Positions 7,805 through 15,443 of a stretch of DNA of 49,716 bases are shown here, piece after piece. This DNA is from Azohydromonas lata NBRC 102462. GTDB lineage: Bacteria > Pseudomonadota > Gammaproteobacteria > Burkholderiales > Burkholderiaceae_C. Below the pieces are notes generated by a model. It had not been told where the DNA came from. It saw only the letters and a program-made list of their open reading frames with translations, and did not search any database. Both the position numbers and the translations under genes were made by a program. The first letter of the stretch is position 1. The number at the start of each line of letters is the position of its first letter. Location of the stretch: assembly GCA_945878385.1 (NCBI GenBank), contig CAMCTE010000001.1, forward strand, positions 1 to 49,716, read 5' to 3'.

Positions 7805-9448
7805 TCAGATCGTCTTGCGCAGGCTGGCCGGCGCAATCTTGAGCGCCTCGCGGTACTTGGCCACGGTGCGCCGCGCCACCTGGATGCCCTGCTCGGCCAG
7901 CATGTCCGAAAGAAAGTTGTCCGACAGCGGCTTTTTGGGGTCTTCGGCAGCGATGAACTGTTTGATGAGGGCGCGCACGGCGGTGCTGGACGCATTACCG
8001 CCAGCTTCGGTGTTCAACGAGGAGCCGAAGAAGTATTTGAGTTCGTAGGTGCCGAACGGAGTGGCCATGTACTTGGCCGTGGTCACCCGCGAGATCGTGC
8101 TTTCGTGCAGGCTGAGTTCATCGGCGATTTCGCGCAGCACCAGTGGCTTCATCGCAATCTCGCCATGGGTGAAGAAGTTCTTCTGCCTCTCAGCAATGGC
8201 GGACGACACACGCAGGATAGTATCGAAGCGCTGCTGAATGTTCTTCATGAACCAGCGCGCTTCCTGCAGGTGGCTGGACAGCGGCGAAGCATTCTTGCCG
8301 CGGCCCTTGAGGGCACCGGCGTAAAGCTCGTTGATGCGCAACTTGGGCATCACATCGGGGTTGAGCACCACGCGAAAGCCGCGGCCGGCGCGCTGAATGA
8401 TCACATCGGGAATCACGATGGCGCCCACATCAGAGGCGAAGGCACGGCCGGGCTTGGGGTCGCATTCGCGGATGAGCTGCTGCGCCCAACGCAGGTCTTG
8501 TTCATCGCAGCCGGTGGCGGCCATGAGCTTTTTGGTGTCGCGCTTGGCCAGCAGGTCCAGGTGCCGCTCCACGATCAACAACGCCAGCTCCTGCTCGGGG
8601 TTGGGCGTCATGGCGCGCAACTGCAGGGTGAGGCACTCGGGCAGGTTGCGCGCGCCCACGCCCACCGGGTCCAGGGCCTGCAGCCACTTGAGGGCGCAGT
8701 TCAGGCGCTCGAGCAGTTCTTCGAGCGCGGGGTTGTCTTCAACCGCGACTTCCGCTTCGGTCTGGGCGGTGTCATCGGCGCCCTCGCCCGCGGCTTCATC
8801 AGCGGATGCGGACAGGCCCAACAGCGCGCGCGCGATGTCGTCCAGCGCATCGACCAGCCAGCCGTCTTCATTGAGCGAATCGATGAGCACCTGCACCGCC
8901 GCGCGGTCGGGGGCCGACAACCGCATGCCGGCCAACTGGGATTGCAGGTGTTCGGCCAGGGTGATGAGGCCGCTGTCCTGGTCACTGGGGCTGTCTTCGT
9001 CGTCGCGGCTGACGCCACTGCCGCTGCCGGTGAGACTGGGCAGTTCGCGGATGCCGTCGAAGTCGTCGGATTCGGTGCCGTTTTCCCATTCGGACTGGGC
9101 CGTGGTGCCGAAGTCGGCATCGGCCAGCCCGCTGGGCTCGCCGGATTCCCACTCCGCGCTGGCTTCCGCGGTGGAGGCTGCGGGCACTTCGTCGCCCGTG
9201 GCCGAGCCTTCGCTTCGTTCGCGCAGGCGCTCGGGGGCCGCGGCTTCAGCGCGCGCAGAAGCATCCATCGAGGCCTCGAACGACGAGGGCGCGTCGTCCT
9301 CCAGTTCCAGGAAGGGGTTGGCCTCCAGCATCTGGCCCACCTCCTGCTGCAGCTCCAGCGTGGACAACTGCAGCAGCCGGATGGACTGCTGAAGCTGCGG
9401 CGTCAGCGCCAGGTGCTGCGACAGCCGGACTTGAAGCGAAGTCTTCAT
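7805..9448 (-). CDS. rpoN: RNA polymerase sigma-54 factor RpoN
   Basis: This 547-residue alternative sigma factor recognises -24/-12 promoters and needs enhancer-binding ATPases to open DNA. The N-terminal activator-interacting region starts with QLSQHLALTPQLQQSIRLLQ. It is followed by a long acidic linker (about residues 45-190). Near the end are the core-binding and DNA-binding regions and the RpoN box ARRTVAKYRE. At about 547 residues it is longer than the E. coli protein (477), largely because of the acidic region. It lies 21 nt after lptB, in the common lptB-rpoN arrangement. The hpf and ptsN genes that often follow rpoN are not found here. Confidence 0.95.
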   Translation of the reverse strand: MKTSLQVRLSQHLALTPQLQQSIRLLQLSTLELQQEVGQMLEANPFLELEDDAPSSFEASMDASARAEAAAPERLRERSEGSATGDEVPAASTAEASAEWESGEPSGLADADFGTTAQSEWENGTESDDFDGIRELPSLTGSGSGVSRDDEDSPSDQDSGLITLAEHLQSQLAGMRLSAPDRAAVQVLIDSLNEDGWLVDALDDIARALLGLSASADEAAGEGADDTAQTEAEVAVEDNPALEELLERLNCALKWLQALDPVGVGARNLPECLTLQLRAMTPNPEQELALLIVERHLDLLAKRDTKKLMAATGCDEQDLRWAQQLIRECDPKPGRAFASDVGAIVIPDVIIQRAGRGFRVVLNPDVMPKLRINELYAGALKGRGKNASPLSSHLQEARWFMKNIQQRFDTILRVSSAIAERQKNFFTHGEIAMKPLVLREIADELSLHESTISRVTTAKYMATPFGTYELKYFFGSSLNTEAGGNASSTAVRALIKQFIAAEDPKKPLSDNFLSDMLAEQGIQVARRTVAKYREALKIAPASLRKTI

Positions 9449-9469
9449 GGCCGCGCGCTCATGCCGGGT

Positions 9470-10249
9470 TCACAGCCGGAAGTGCTCACCCAGGTACACC
9501 TTGCGCACCTGGGGGTTGGCCACAATTTCGTCGGGTGTGCCTTCGGCCAGCACGCGGCCTTCACTGACGATGTAGGCGCGGTCGCAGATGCCCAAGGTTT
9601 CGCGCACATTGTGGTCGGTGATGAGCACGCCGATGCCGCGGCCTTTGAGGAAGCTGATGATGCGCTGGATCTCCAGCACCGCGATGGGGTCTACACCGGC
9701 AAAGGGCTCATCGAGCAGGATGAAGCGCGGTTGCGTGGCCAGGGCGCGGGCAATTTCCACCCGGCGCCGTTCGCCGCCTGACAAGGCCGGCGCGGCCACA
9801 TGGCGGATGCGTTGGATGGACAAGTCGTCGAGCAGGCCGTTCAGACGCTGCTCGATGTCGGCCTCAGGCAGCGGTTTCCCATCGGGCCCGCGCTGCAGTT
9901 CCAGCACGGCACGGATGTTGTCCTCCACATTCAGGCGCCTGAAGATGGAGGCCTCCTGCGGCAGGTAGCTCAAGCCCAGGCGTGAACGCTGGTGGATCGG
10001 GCGGTCGTGCACCGCTTGCCCGTCGATGAGGATGGTGCCTGCGTCGGCGCGCACCAAGCCCACGACCATGTAGAAGGTGGTGGTTTTGCCCGCGCCGTTG
10101 GGGCCGAGGAGACCGACCACTTCCCCCGCGCACACGCGCAGATGCCCGCCGTCGACCACGGTGCGTGTGCCGTAGCGCTTGACCAGGCCACTGGCTTCCA
10201 GGCCCGCGCCTTCGGACGCGGGTGGCATCAGGCGCTCGGGGGCGTTCAT
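9470..10249 (-). CDS. lptB: LPS export ABC transporter ATP-binding protein LptB
   Basis: This 259-residue cytoplasmic ATPase powers LptB2FGC, which extracts lipopolysaccharide from the inner membrane. Walker A GPNGAGKTT lies at residues 49-57. The signature LSGGERRRVEIARAL, Walker B ILLDEPFAGVDP and the switch histidine in ITDHNVRET are intact. The Q-loop region with SYLPQEASIFRRL is characteristic of LptB. Its ATG overlaps the lptA stop by 4 nt. The permeases LptF and LptG are not in this window. About 15 extra N-terminal residues precede the usual start, so a shorter form is possible. Confidence 0.95.
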   Translation of the reverse strand: MNAPERLMPPASEGAGLEASGLVKRYGTRTVVDGGHLRVCAGEVVGLLGPNGAGKTTTFYMVVGLVRADAGTILIDGQAVHDRPIHQRSRLGLSYLPQEASIFRRLNVEDNIRAVLELQRGPDGKPLPEADIEQRLNGLLDDLSIQRIRHVAAPALSGGERRRVEIARALATQPRFILLDEPFAGVDPIAVLEIQRIISFLKGRGIGVLITDHNVRETLGICDRAYIVSEGRVLAEGTPDEIVANPQVRKVYLGEHFRL

Positions 10250-10869
10250 CGGCGCGGAGGCGTCGCTGGAGCCGGGGCGGCCACAGGCGCAGTGGGCTGC
10301 GGGGGCGGGGTGAACACACCCCGCACGCGGCCCGGGGTGCCATCAGCGGCCGCTGGAGCCGATGGCGCCACGCTGAAGAACTCGCGTGCGCCATTCCATA
10401 CGATGGTCTCGCCCTGCACCTCATCGGCCAGTTGGGTGCCCCGCAAGCGGCGCACCACGGCCTTGCCGCTCAAGCGGATAAGGGATTCGCGGCTGTCATA
10501 TTCGATGAGGGCGGCACGGCCTTCGACAAACTCGTCCACGCCTTCGCGTTTTTCGCGGAACTGGGCGGGCTGCTCGGGCAGGCCACGGGCCTGAGCGATG
10601 CGGTGACCATCGCCGACATCGGACACTTCCACCCGGTCAGCAAGGATGCGCAGGCTGCCTTGGCTGAGCACCACCCGCCCATTGAACACCACCACCCGGC
10701 GCACGAGGTCGACCGTGCTGCTTTGGTCGGCTTCGATGGAAAGGGGCTGCTGGCGGTCGGCCTTTTCGGCCTGTGCCCACCCGGGCCACGCCACACACAG
10801 GGCAGCCGCCGCAGTGAGCGCGGTGGCAGGCAGGCTGGGGAGGATGCGGGACAGGCGGCGTTGGATCAT
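10246..10869 (-). CDS. lptA: LPS transport periplasmic protein LptA
   Basis: This 207-residue periplasmic protein forms the beta-jellyroll bridge that carries lipopolysaccharide from LptC to LptD. A signal peptide of about 33 residues ends near AWPGWAQA. The OstA-like core follows, with QPLSIEADQSSTVDLVRRVVVFNGRV and repeated beta strands. The C-terminal 40 residues are rich in proline and alanine and look disordered. Its position between lptC and lptB, with a 4-nt overlap into lptB, matches the conserved order. Sequence conservation in LptA is low, so context adds substantially to the call. Confidence 0.9.
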   Translation of the reverse strand: MIQRRLSRILPSLPATALTAAAALCVAWPGWAQAEKADRQQPLSIEADQSSTVDLVRRVVVFNGRVVLSQGSLRILADRVEVSDVGDGHRIAQARGLPEQPAQFREKREGVDEFVEGRAALIEYDSRESLIRLSGKAVVRRLRGTQLADEVQGETIVWNGAREFFSVAPSAPAAADGTPGRVRGVFTPPPQPTAPVAAPAPATPPRR

Positions 10870-10915
10870 GCGCAGGAGATATCGGCCGAAGGCACGAAAC
10901 TTGCTGCGATTGATT

Positions 10916-11599
10916 CTAGCGGCGTGGCGGCGAGGGTGCAGACATTTTGGCCTTCACCGGCCCCTTCAGTTGCAAGACAGCACCAACCTGCTCATATTCA
11001 AAGCCCGCCGCGGCCTGCAGGGACAGGTCGCCCTGTAGCCACTGCACGGGCTCGGCGGTCCACGCGCGCCCGGCCTGAACATCCAAGTCCAGCACCTGGG
11101 TGCGGGCCTCGAAGGCGGGTTGCGAGGCAGTGGCTTCACGGCTGAGGCGCACATCCCCTTCCAGGCGAACCCGTTGTCCTTCCTGGGTGAGTACGGCCCG
11201 GTCGGCTTGGGCTCGCAGGGCACCTTCAGGGTGATCGGCCAACAGCCAGGCCGAATCGAGTTCCATCCGGTCGCCCACCGGGTAGTGGCGCAGTTCGCGG
11301 GCACGCACCCGCGCCATCAGGCTGCCGTCGCCCCGGTAGCGCACGAGTTCCACCTCCCCCAGGATGTAATCGGGCGCTTGGGGAGAAGGCTCGGCCGTGC
11401 GGGTGGTGGCGGGCGCCGGCGTGATGCGCACCAGCCACCAGGTGGCCGCGGCCAACAGCAGCATCAGCAGCAGGGGCAGATAAGTGGACAGCGCATCCCG
11501 CAGGCGAATGGACCAGTGCTCGGCCACAGAGCCCGCGCGCAGCGCCGGGGCAGACACGACCGTGCTGCCGGCTGGAGAAGGCGTGGCCGGGCTGCCCAC
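10916..11599 (-). CDS. lptC: LPS export ABC transporter periplasmic protein LptC
   Basis: This 227-residue bitopic inner-membrane protein has one transmembrane helix (about residues 38-58, LPLLLMLLLAAATWWLV) and a periplasmic LptC jellyroll domain. It passes lipopolysaccharide from LptB2FG to LptA. The domain contains YILGEVELVRYRGDG and AQADRAVLTQEGQRVRLEGDV, typical of the family. The N-terminal cytoplasmic tail of about 37 residues is longer than usual, so the real start may be internal. The annotated start is GTG, 3 nt after the kdsC stop. Confidence 0.88.
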   Translation of the reverse strand: MGSPATPSPAGSTVVSAPALRAGSVAEHWSIRLRDALSTYLPLLLMLLLAAATWWLVRITPAPATTRTAEPSPQAPDYILGEVELVRYRGDGSLMARVRARELRHYPVGDRMELDSAWLLADHPEGALRAQADRAVLTQEGQRVRLEGDVRLSREATASQPAFEARTQVLDLDVQAGRAWTAEPVQWLQGDLSLQAAAGFEYEQVGAVLQLKGPVKAKMSAPSPPRR

Positions 11600-11602
11600 G
11601 GC

Positions 11603-12205
11603 TCAGCGGGCATCCAGCGTGGTGAGGTGCCCATTGAGCAGGGCGCCGTAGCGGCCCTTGGCCATCAGCAGCAGGTCACAGCATTCACGCGCCGCGCCGG
11701 CTCCGGCGCTGGCCTGCGTCACATGGTGGGCGATGGCGCGCACTTCGGCGTGGGCGCCGGGCGGCACGCAGGCAAAGGCCACCCGGGTGAGCAGGGGCAG
11801 GTCGGGCCAGTCGTCGCCCATGGCCGCCGCATCGCCCCAATTCAGGCCCAACTGTTGCAGCACCCGCTGGGCCACCGCCTGCTTGTCTGACACGCCGTAG
11901 TGCGCATGGGCCAAGCCCAAATCCGCTACGCGGCGCCGCACGGCAGGGGAATCGCGCCCCGTGATGACCACCGGCGTGATGCCGCCTTGCGGGAGCAATT
12001 TCAGGCCGTGACCGTCCAAGGCATGGAAGGCCTTGACGGATTCCCCTTCGGCACCAATCCACAGGCGGCCGTCGGTGAGCACGCCGTCCACATCGAAGAA
12101 ACAGACCTTTAGGCCGATCTCGCCGCCGTCGGCCGAACCTTGGGCAGCCAGCAGCGTTTCGGCAGGGAAACGCAGGGCCGGGCTGAGGTGTCGGTTGCGG
12201 TCCAT
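11603..12205 (-). CDS. kdsC: 3-deoxy-D-manno-octulosonate 8-phosphate phosphatase KdsC
   Basis: This 200-residue HAD-superfamily (subclass C0) phosphatase hydrolyses Kdo-8-phosphate to Kdo, the inner-core sugar of LPS. The nucleophile motif CFFDVDGVLTDGRLWI, the VVITGRDS motif (motif II) and the AMGDDWPDLPLL motif (motif IV) are complete. The length is close to the family norm, with about 30 N-terminal residues before the first strand. Its ATG overlaps the kdsD stop (TGATG). Pairing with kdsD and the lpt genes links Kdo synthesis to LPS export in one operon. Confidence 0.93.
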   Translation of the reverse strand: MDRNRHLSPALRFPAETLLAAQGSADGGEIGLKVCFFDVDGVLTDGRLWIGAEGESVKAFHALDGHGLKLLPQGGITPVVITGRDSPAVRRRVADLGLAHAHYGVSDKQAVAQRVLQQLGLNWGDAAAMGDDWPDLPLLTRVAFACVPPGAHAEVRAIAHHVTQASAGAGAARECCDLLLMAKGRYGALLNGHLTTLDAR

Positions 12206-13185
12206 CAGATGACCTTGGCCTGCATCAGGTCGTTGGTGTTGAGCGCACCGACGATGCGCGCATCGGCATCCACCACCAGCACACTGGTGATGCGGTGGGC
12301 TTCCATGAGGTCGGCGGCCTCCACCGCCAGCGCGTCGTCGCGCACCTGGCGGGGGTTGGGGCGCATCACATCGGCCGCCGAGAGCGCCAGCAATTCCCGA
12401 CCCTGATGACCGGCTTCGATGAGGCGGCGCAGGTCACCATCGGTGAAGATGCCCAAGGCGCGCCCGTGCCCATCGGCCACCACGGCAAAGCCCAGGCCCT
12501 TGTTGCTCATGGTGCGCAGCAGGTCGCTGAAGGTGGTGTCGGCCTTCACCAGGGGCAATGAATCGCCCTGGCGCATGAGGTCGCGCACATGCATCAGCAG
12601 CTTGCGGCCCAGAGACCCGCCGGGGTGAGAACGCGCGAAGTCTTCGGGCCTGAAGCCGCGGGCGTCCAGCAAGGCCACGGCCAGCGCGTCGCCCAAGGCC
12701 ATCTGCACCGTGGTGCTGGCCGTGGGCGCCAAGTTCAAGGGGCAGGCTTCCTGTTCGACCGCACAACTGAGCACTTCGTCGGCATGCTGGGCCAGGGTGG
12801 AATCGGCGCGGCCGGTGATGGCCAGCAGCGGCACCATCAGGCGCTTGAGCACCGGCAGGATGACGTTGAGCTCGTCGCTTTCGCCGGAATTGCTGATGGC
12901 CAGCACCACATCCTGTGGGGTGACCATGCCCAGGTCCCCGTGGCTGGCTTCGGCCGGGTGCACGAACATCGACGGCGTGCCGGTGGAGGCCAGGGTGGCG
13001 GCAATCTTGCGCCCCACATGGCCACTTTTGCCCATGCCCATGACCACCACACGGCCGCGGCAGTGCAAGACCAGCTGCACCGCGCGGGCGAAGGACTCGC
13101 CCAGCAAGACCTTGACGCCCAGCAGCGCCTGGGCCTCGATGTCCAAGGTGCGGCGGGCCAGTTCGAGGGCGCGTTCAGAGTTCAT
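12205..13185 (-). CDS. kdsD: Arabinose-5-phosphate isomerase KdsD (KpsF/GutQ family)
   Basis: This 326-residue enzyme converts ribulose-5-phosphate to arabinose-5-phosphate, the first step towards Kdo. An N-terminal SIS sugar-isomerase domain contains GMGKSGHVGRKIAATLASTG and HPAEASHGDLGM. Two C-terminal CBS domains follow, with MRPNPRQVRDDALAVEAADLM and LVVDADARIVGALNT. The frame is open to 13254, but the ATG at 13185 is chosen because KdsD proteins begin near this residue. No strong ribosome-binding site is visible for either start. It is the first gene of the kds-lpt-rpoN operon and is divergent from the antiporter gene, so the promoter should lie in 13186-13290. Confidence 0.92.
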   Translation of the reverse strand: MNSERALELARRTLDIEAQALLGVKVLLGESFARAVQLVLHCRGRVVVMGMGKSGHVGRKIAATLASTGTPSMFVHPAEASHGDLGMVTPQDVVLAISNSGESDELNVILPVLKRLMVPLLAITGRADSTLAQHADEVLSCAVEQEACPLNLAPTASTTVQMALGDALAVALLDARGFRPEDFARSHPGGSLGRKLLMHVRDLMRQGDSLPLVKADTTFSDLLRTMSNKGLGFAVVADGHGRALGIFTDGDLRRLIEAGHQGRELLALSAADVMRPNPRQVRDDALAVEAADLMEAHRITSVLVVDADARIVGALNTNDLMQAKVI

Positions 13186-13290
13186 GGTGTGGTGTTTGGG
13201 CAGGCTGCGCCCCACATGCCCTTGGCTCACCGGGGCGGGCGCGGCTACGGCCATACTAGTGCATGACGCCGTTCAAGGAATTTTAGGCAC

Positions 13291-15294
13291 TTGGCCACCT
13301 CACTGGATCTTGCCCTGCTGTACCTGCTGGCCGCCGTGGTTGGGGTGGTGGGCTTTCGGCTGCTCAAACTGCCGCCGATGTTGGGCTATCTGTCGGTGGG
13401 GGTGTTGATCGGCCCCCATGCGCTGGGCCTGGCGGCCGACTCGGCCAGCATCAAGTACCTGGCTGAATTCGGCGTGGTGTTCCTGATGTTCGTGATCGGG
13501 CTGGAATTCAACCTGCCCAAGCTGCGCAGCATGCGCACGCTGGTGTTCGGGCTGGGGCTTTCGCAGGTGATGCTGACGATCGCGGGGGCATTGGCCGGCA
13601 ATGTGCTGTTGGCGTGGCTGTTCGTCACCTTTGGTGAAGGCTGGGACCTGGACTGGCGCGGCGCGGTGGTGCTGGGCGGCGCCATGGCCATGAGCAGCAC
13701 GGCCATCGTGGTCAAGCTGATGGCCGAGCGGCTGGAAATGGAGTCCGAGCACGGCAAGCGCGTGATGGGCGTGCTGTTGTTCCAGGACTTGGCGGTGGTG
13801 CCCCTGCTGGTGCTGATACCGGCCATGGGTGCAGGCTCCAGTGCCAACGGGCTGATGGTGTCGATGGGCCTGGCTCTGCTGAAGGCCGCGGTGGTGTTGG
13901 CCCTGCTGCTGGCCGGTGGGCAGAAGGTGATGCGCTGGTGGCTGACCCTGGTGGCGCGGCGCAAGAGCGAAGAGCTGTTCGTTCTGAACCTGCTGCTGGT
14001 GACGCTGGGACTGGCCTGGTTGACCGAGCACGCGGGGCTGTCGCTGGCGCTGGGCGCCTTCCTGGCCGGCATGCTGATTGCCGAGACCGAATACAAGCAC
14101 CAGGTGGAGACCGACATCCGGCCCTTCCACGATGTGCTGCTGGGCCTTTTCTTCATCACCATCGGCATGAAGCTCGATTGGCGGCCCATCTTGGAGCAGT
14201 GGGGCCTGGTGTTGCTGTTGACGCTGGGGCCGGTGGTGGCCAAGGCGGTGCTGGTGACGGCGCTGGCGCGGGTGTTTCGCGCGCCCACCGGTGTGGCGCT
14301 GCGCACGGGGCTTTATTTGGCGCAAGCCGGCGAATTCGGCTTCGTGCTGCTGACGCTGGGGGCCGAACAACAGTTGATCGACCCGCAGTGGGTGAGCCCG
14401 GTACTGGCCTCGATGGTGTTGTCGATGCTGGCAACGCCCTTCCTGATTCTGTACAGCAACGCCATCGTGGCGCGGCTGGTGGCCAGCGACTGGCTGATGC
14501 AGTCGGTTCAGCTGACATCCATCGCGAAGAAGAGCATGCGCACCGAGGCGCACATCATCATTGCCGGTTATGGGCGCAGCGGGCAGAACCTGGCGCGCAT
14601 TCTGGAGCGCGAAACCATTCCGTACATGGCCCTGGACCTGGACCCCGACCGCGTGCGGCAGGCCGCGGCGGCCGGACAAAGCGTGGTGTTCGGGGATGCC
14701 GCGCGACTGCAAAGCCTGATGGCCGCGGGCCTGGCGCGGGCCAGCGCGGTGGTGGTGAGCTACCACGACACTCCTTCGGCCATGAAGATTTTGCAGCTGG
14801 TGCGCGAACACGCGCCCAAGGTGCCCGTGCTGGTGCGCACGATAGACGACACCGATTTGGAAAAGCTGCGCGCCGCGGGGGCCACCGAGGTGGTGCCCGA
14901 AGCCATCGAGGGATCGCTGATGCTGGCTTCCCACGCCCTGGCCCTGGTGGGGGTGCCCATGCGGCGGGTGATCCGCATGACGCGCGATGCGCGCGATGCG
15001 CGCTATGGGCTGTTGCGCGGCTACTTCCATGGGGCCGATGACGACACGGTGGAGGAGTTGCACCAGGCACGGCTGCTGACGGTGGGCCTGCCGCCCGCTT
15101 CCGCCGTGATCGGACAGCGGTTGGGCGACCTGGCCTTGCACGCCATGGGGGTGGAAGTGGTGTCGGTGCGGCACGGTGGGGGGTCGGTGCAACGCCCGGA
15201 CGACGCACTGGTGCTGCAGGCCGACGACACGCTGGTGCTGTCGGGCGTGCCGGAGGCCCTGGCGCTGGCCGAAGCGAAATTGCTAAAGGGTTAA
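13291..15294 (+). CDS. Monovalent cation:proton antiporter, CPA2 family (KefB/KefC/YbaL-like)
   Basis: This 667-residue inner-membrane exchanger is predicted to export K+ or Na+ against protons. About 12-13 transmembrane helices fill residues 1-400, with GYLSVGVLIGPHALGL and the conserved HAGLSLALGAFLAGMLIAETEY region. A cytoplasmic RCK/TrkA-N domain follows (about 418-535, IIIAGYGRSGQNLARIL) and then a TrkA-C domain at the C-terminus. The start appears to be TTG with AAGGA (13275-13279) 11 nt upstream; no better ATG is near. Glutathione regulation, as in KefB/C, is possible but not shown. The gene is divergent from kdsD, an association seen in other betaproteobacteria. Confidence 0.88.
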   Translation: MATSLDLALLYLLAAVVGVVGFRLLKLPPMLGYLSVGVLIGPHALGLAADSASIKYLAEFGVVFLMFVIGLEFNLPKLRSMRTLVFGLGLSQVMLTIAGALAGNVLLAWLFVTFGEGWDLDWRGAVVLGGAMAMSSTAIVVKLMAERLEMESEHGKRVMGVLLFQDLAVVPLLVLIPAMGAGSSANGLMVSMGLALLKAAVVLALLLAGGQKVMRWWLTLVARRKSEELFVLNLLLVTLGLAWLTEHAGLSLALGAFLAGMLIAETEYKHQVETDIRPFHDVLLGLFFITIGMKLDWRPILEQWGLVLLLTLGPVVAKAVLVTALARVFRAPTGVALRTGLYLAQAGEFGFVLLTLGAEQQLIDPQWVSPVLASMVLSMLATPFLILYSNAIVARLVASDWLMQSVQLTSIAKKSMRTEAHIIIAGYGRSGQNLARILERETIPYMALDLDPDRVRQAAAAGQSVVFGDAARLQSLMAAGLARASAVVVSYHDTPSAMKILQLVREHAPKVPVLVRTIDDTDLEKLRAAGATEVVPEAIEGSLMLASHALALVGVPMRRVIRMTRDARDARYGLLRGYFHGADDDTVEELHQARLLTVGLPPASAVIGQRLGDLALHAMGVEVVSVRHGGGSVQRPDDALVLQADDTLVLSGVPEALALAEAKLLKG

Positions 15295-15333
15295 CCCCGG
15301 CACGCCGCCAAGCAACGCACCCATAGGGGCCGG

Positions 15334-15355
15334 TTTGTTGGGCGCAACCAACAAA
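15334..15355 (+). terminator. Stem-loop after the antiporter gene
   Basis: A perfect 8-bp inverted repeat, TTTGTTGG (15334-15341) and CCAACAAA (15348-15355), has a 6-nt loop and is followed by TTT. It lies 40 nt after the antiporter stop and about 90 nt before the TonB receptor start. It could be a weak terminator or an operator for the receptor gene. The short T-run makes the terminator call tentative. Confidence 0.4.
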
Positions 15356-15400
15356 TTTCCATCCGAAGTGCCACTCCTTAGGTGTGGTCCATGTCAATGT

Positions 15401-15426
15401 TGTGAATACTCAATCCATTGTTCACA
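15401..15426. promoter_or_regulatory. Inverted repeat upstream of the TonB receptor (candidate operator)
   Basis: TGTGAATACT (15401-15410) and ATTGTTCACA (15417-15426) form an imperfect inverted repeat, 8 of 10 positions matching, around a 6-nt spacer. The distal 6 bp, TGTGAA/TTCACA, are perfect. It ends 17 nt before the preferred GTG start of the receptor. It does not look like a Fur box. A dimeric regulator site is a reasonable inference, with no regulator identified. If the receptor started at 15384 instead, the repeat would lie inside the coding region. Confidence 0.4.
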
Positions 15427-15443
15427 GCATCAACGGACACCGC

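Noticed and set aside
7766..9781. A 671-codon open frame on the plus strand
   Set aside because: It is antisense to rpoN and lptB, both of which are unmistakable on the minus strand.
13300..15192. A 630-codon open frame on the minus strand
   Set aside because: It is antisense to the antiporter gene, rich in His, Gln and Arg, and has no recognisable domain. Such frames arise from the codon bias of GC-rich genes.
15334..15426. Fur box upstream of the TonB receptor
   Set aside because: No match to the GATAATGATAATCATTATC pattern is visible; the dyads present have a different sequence.
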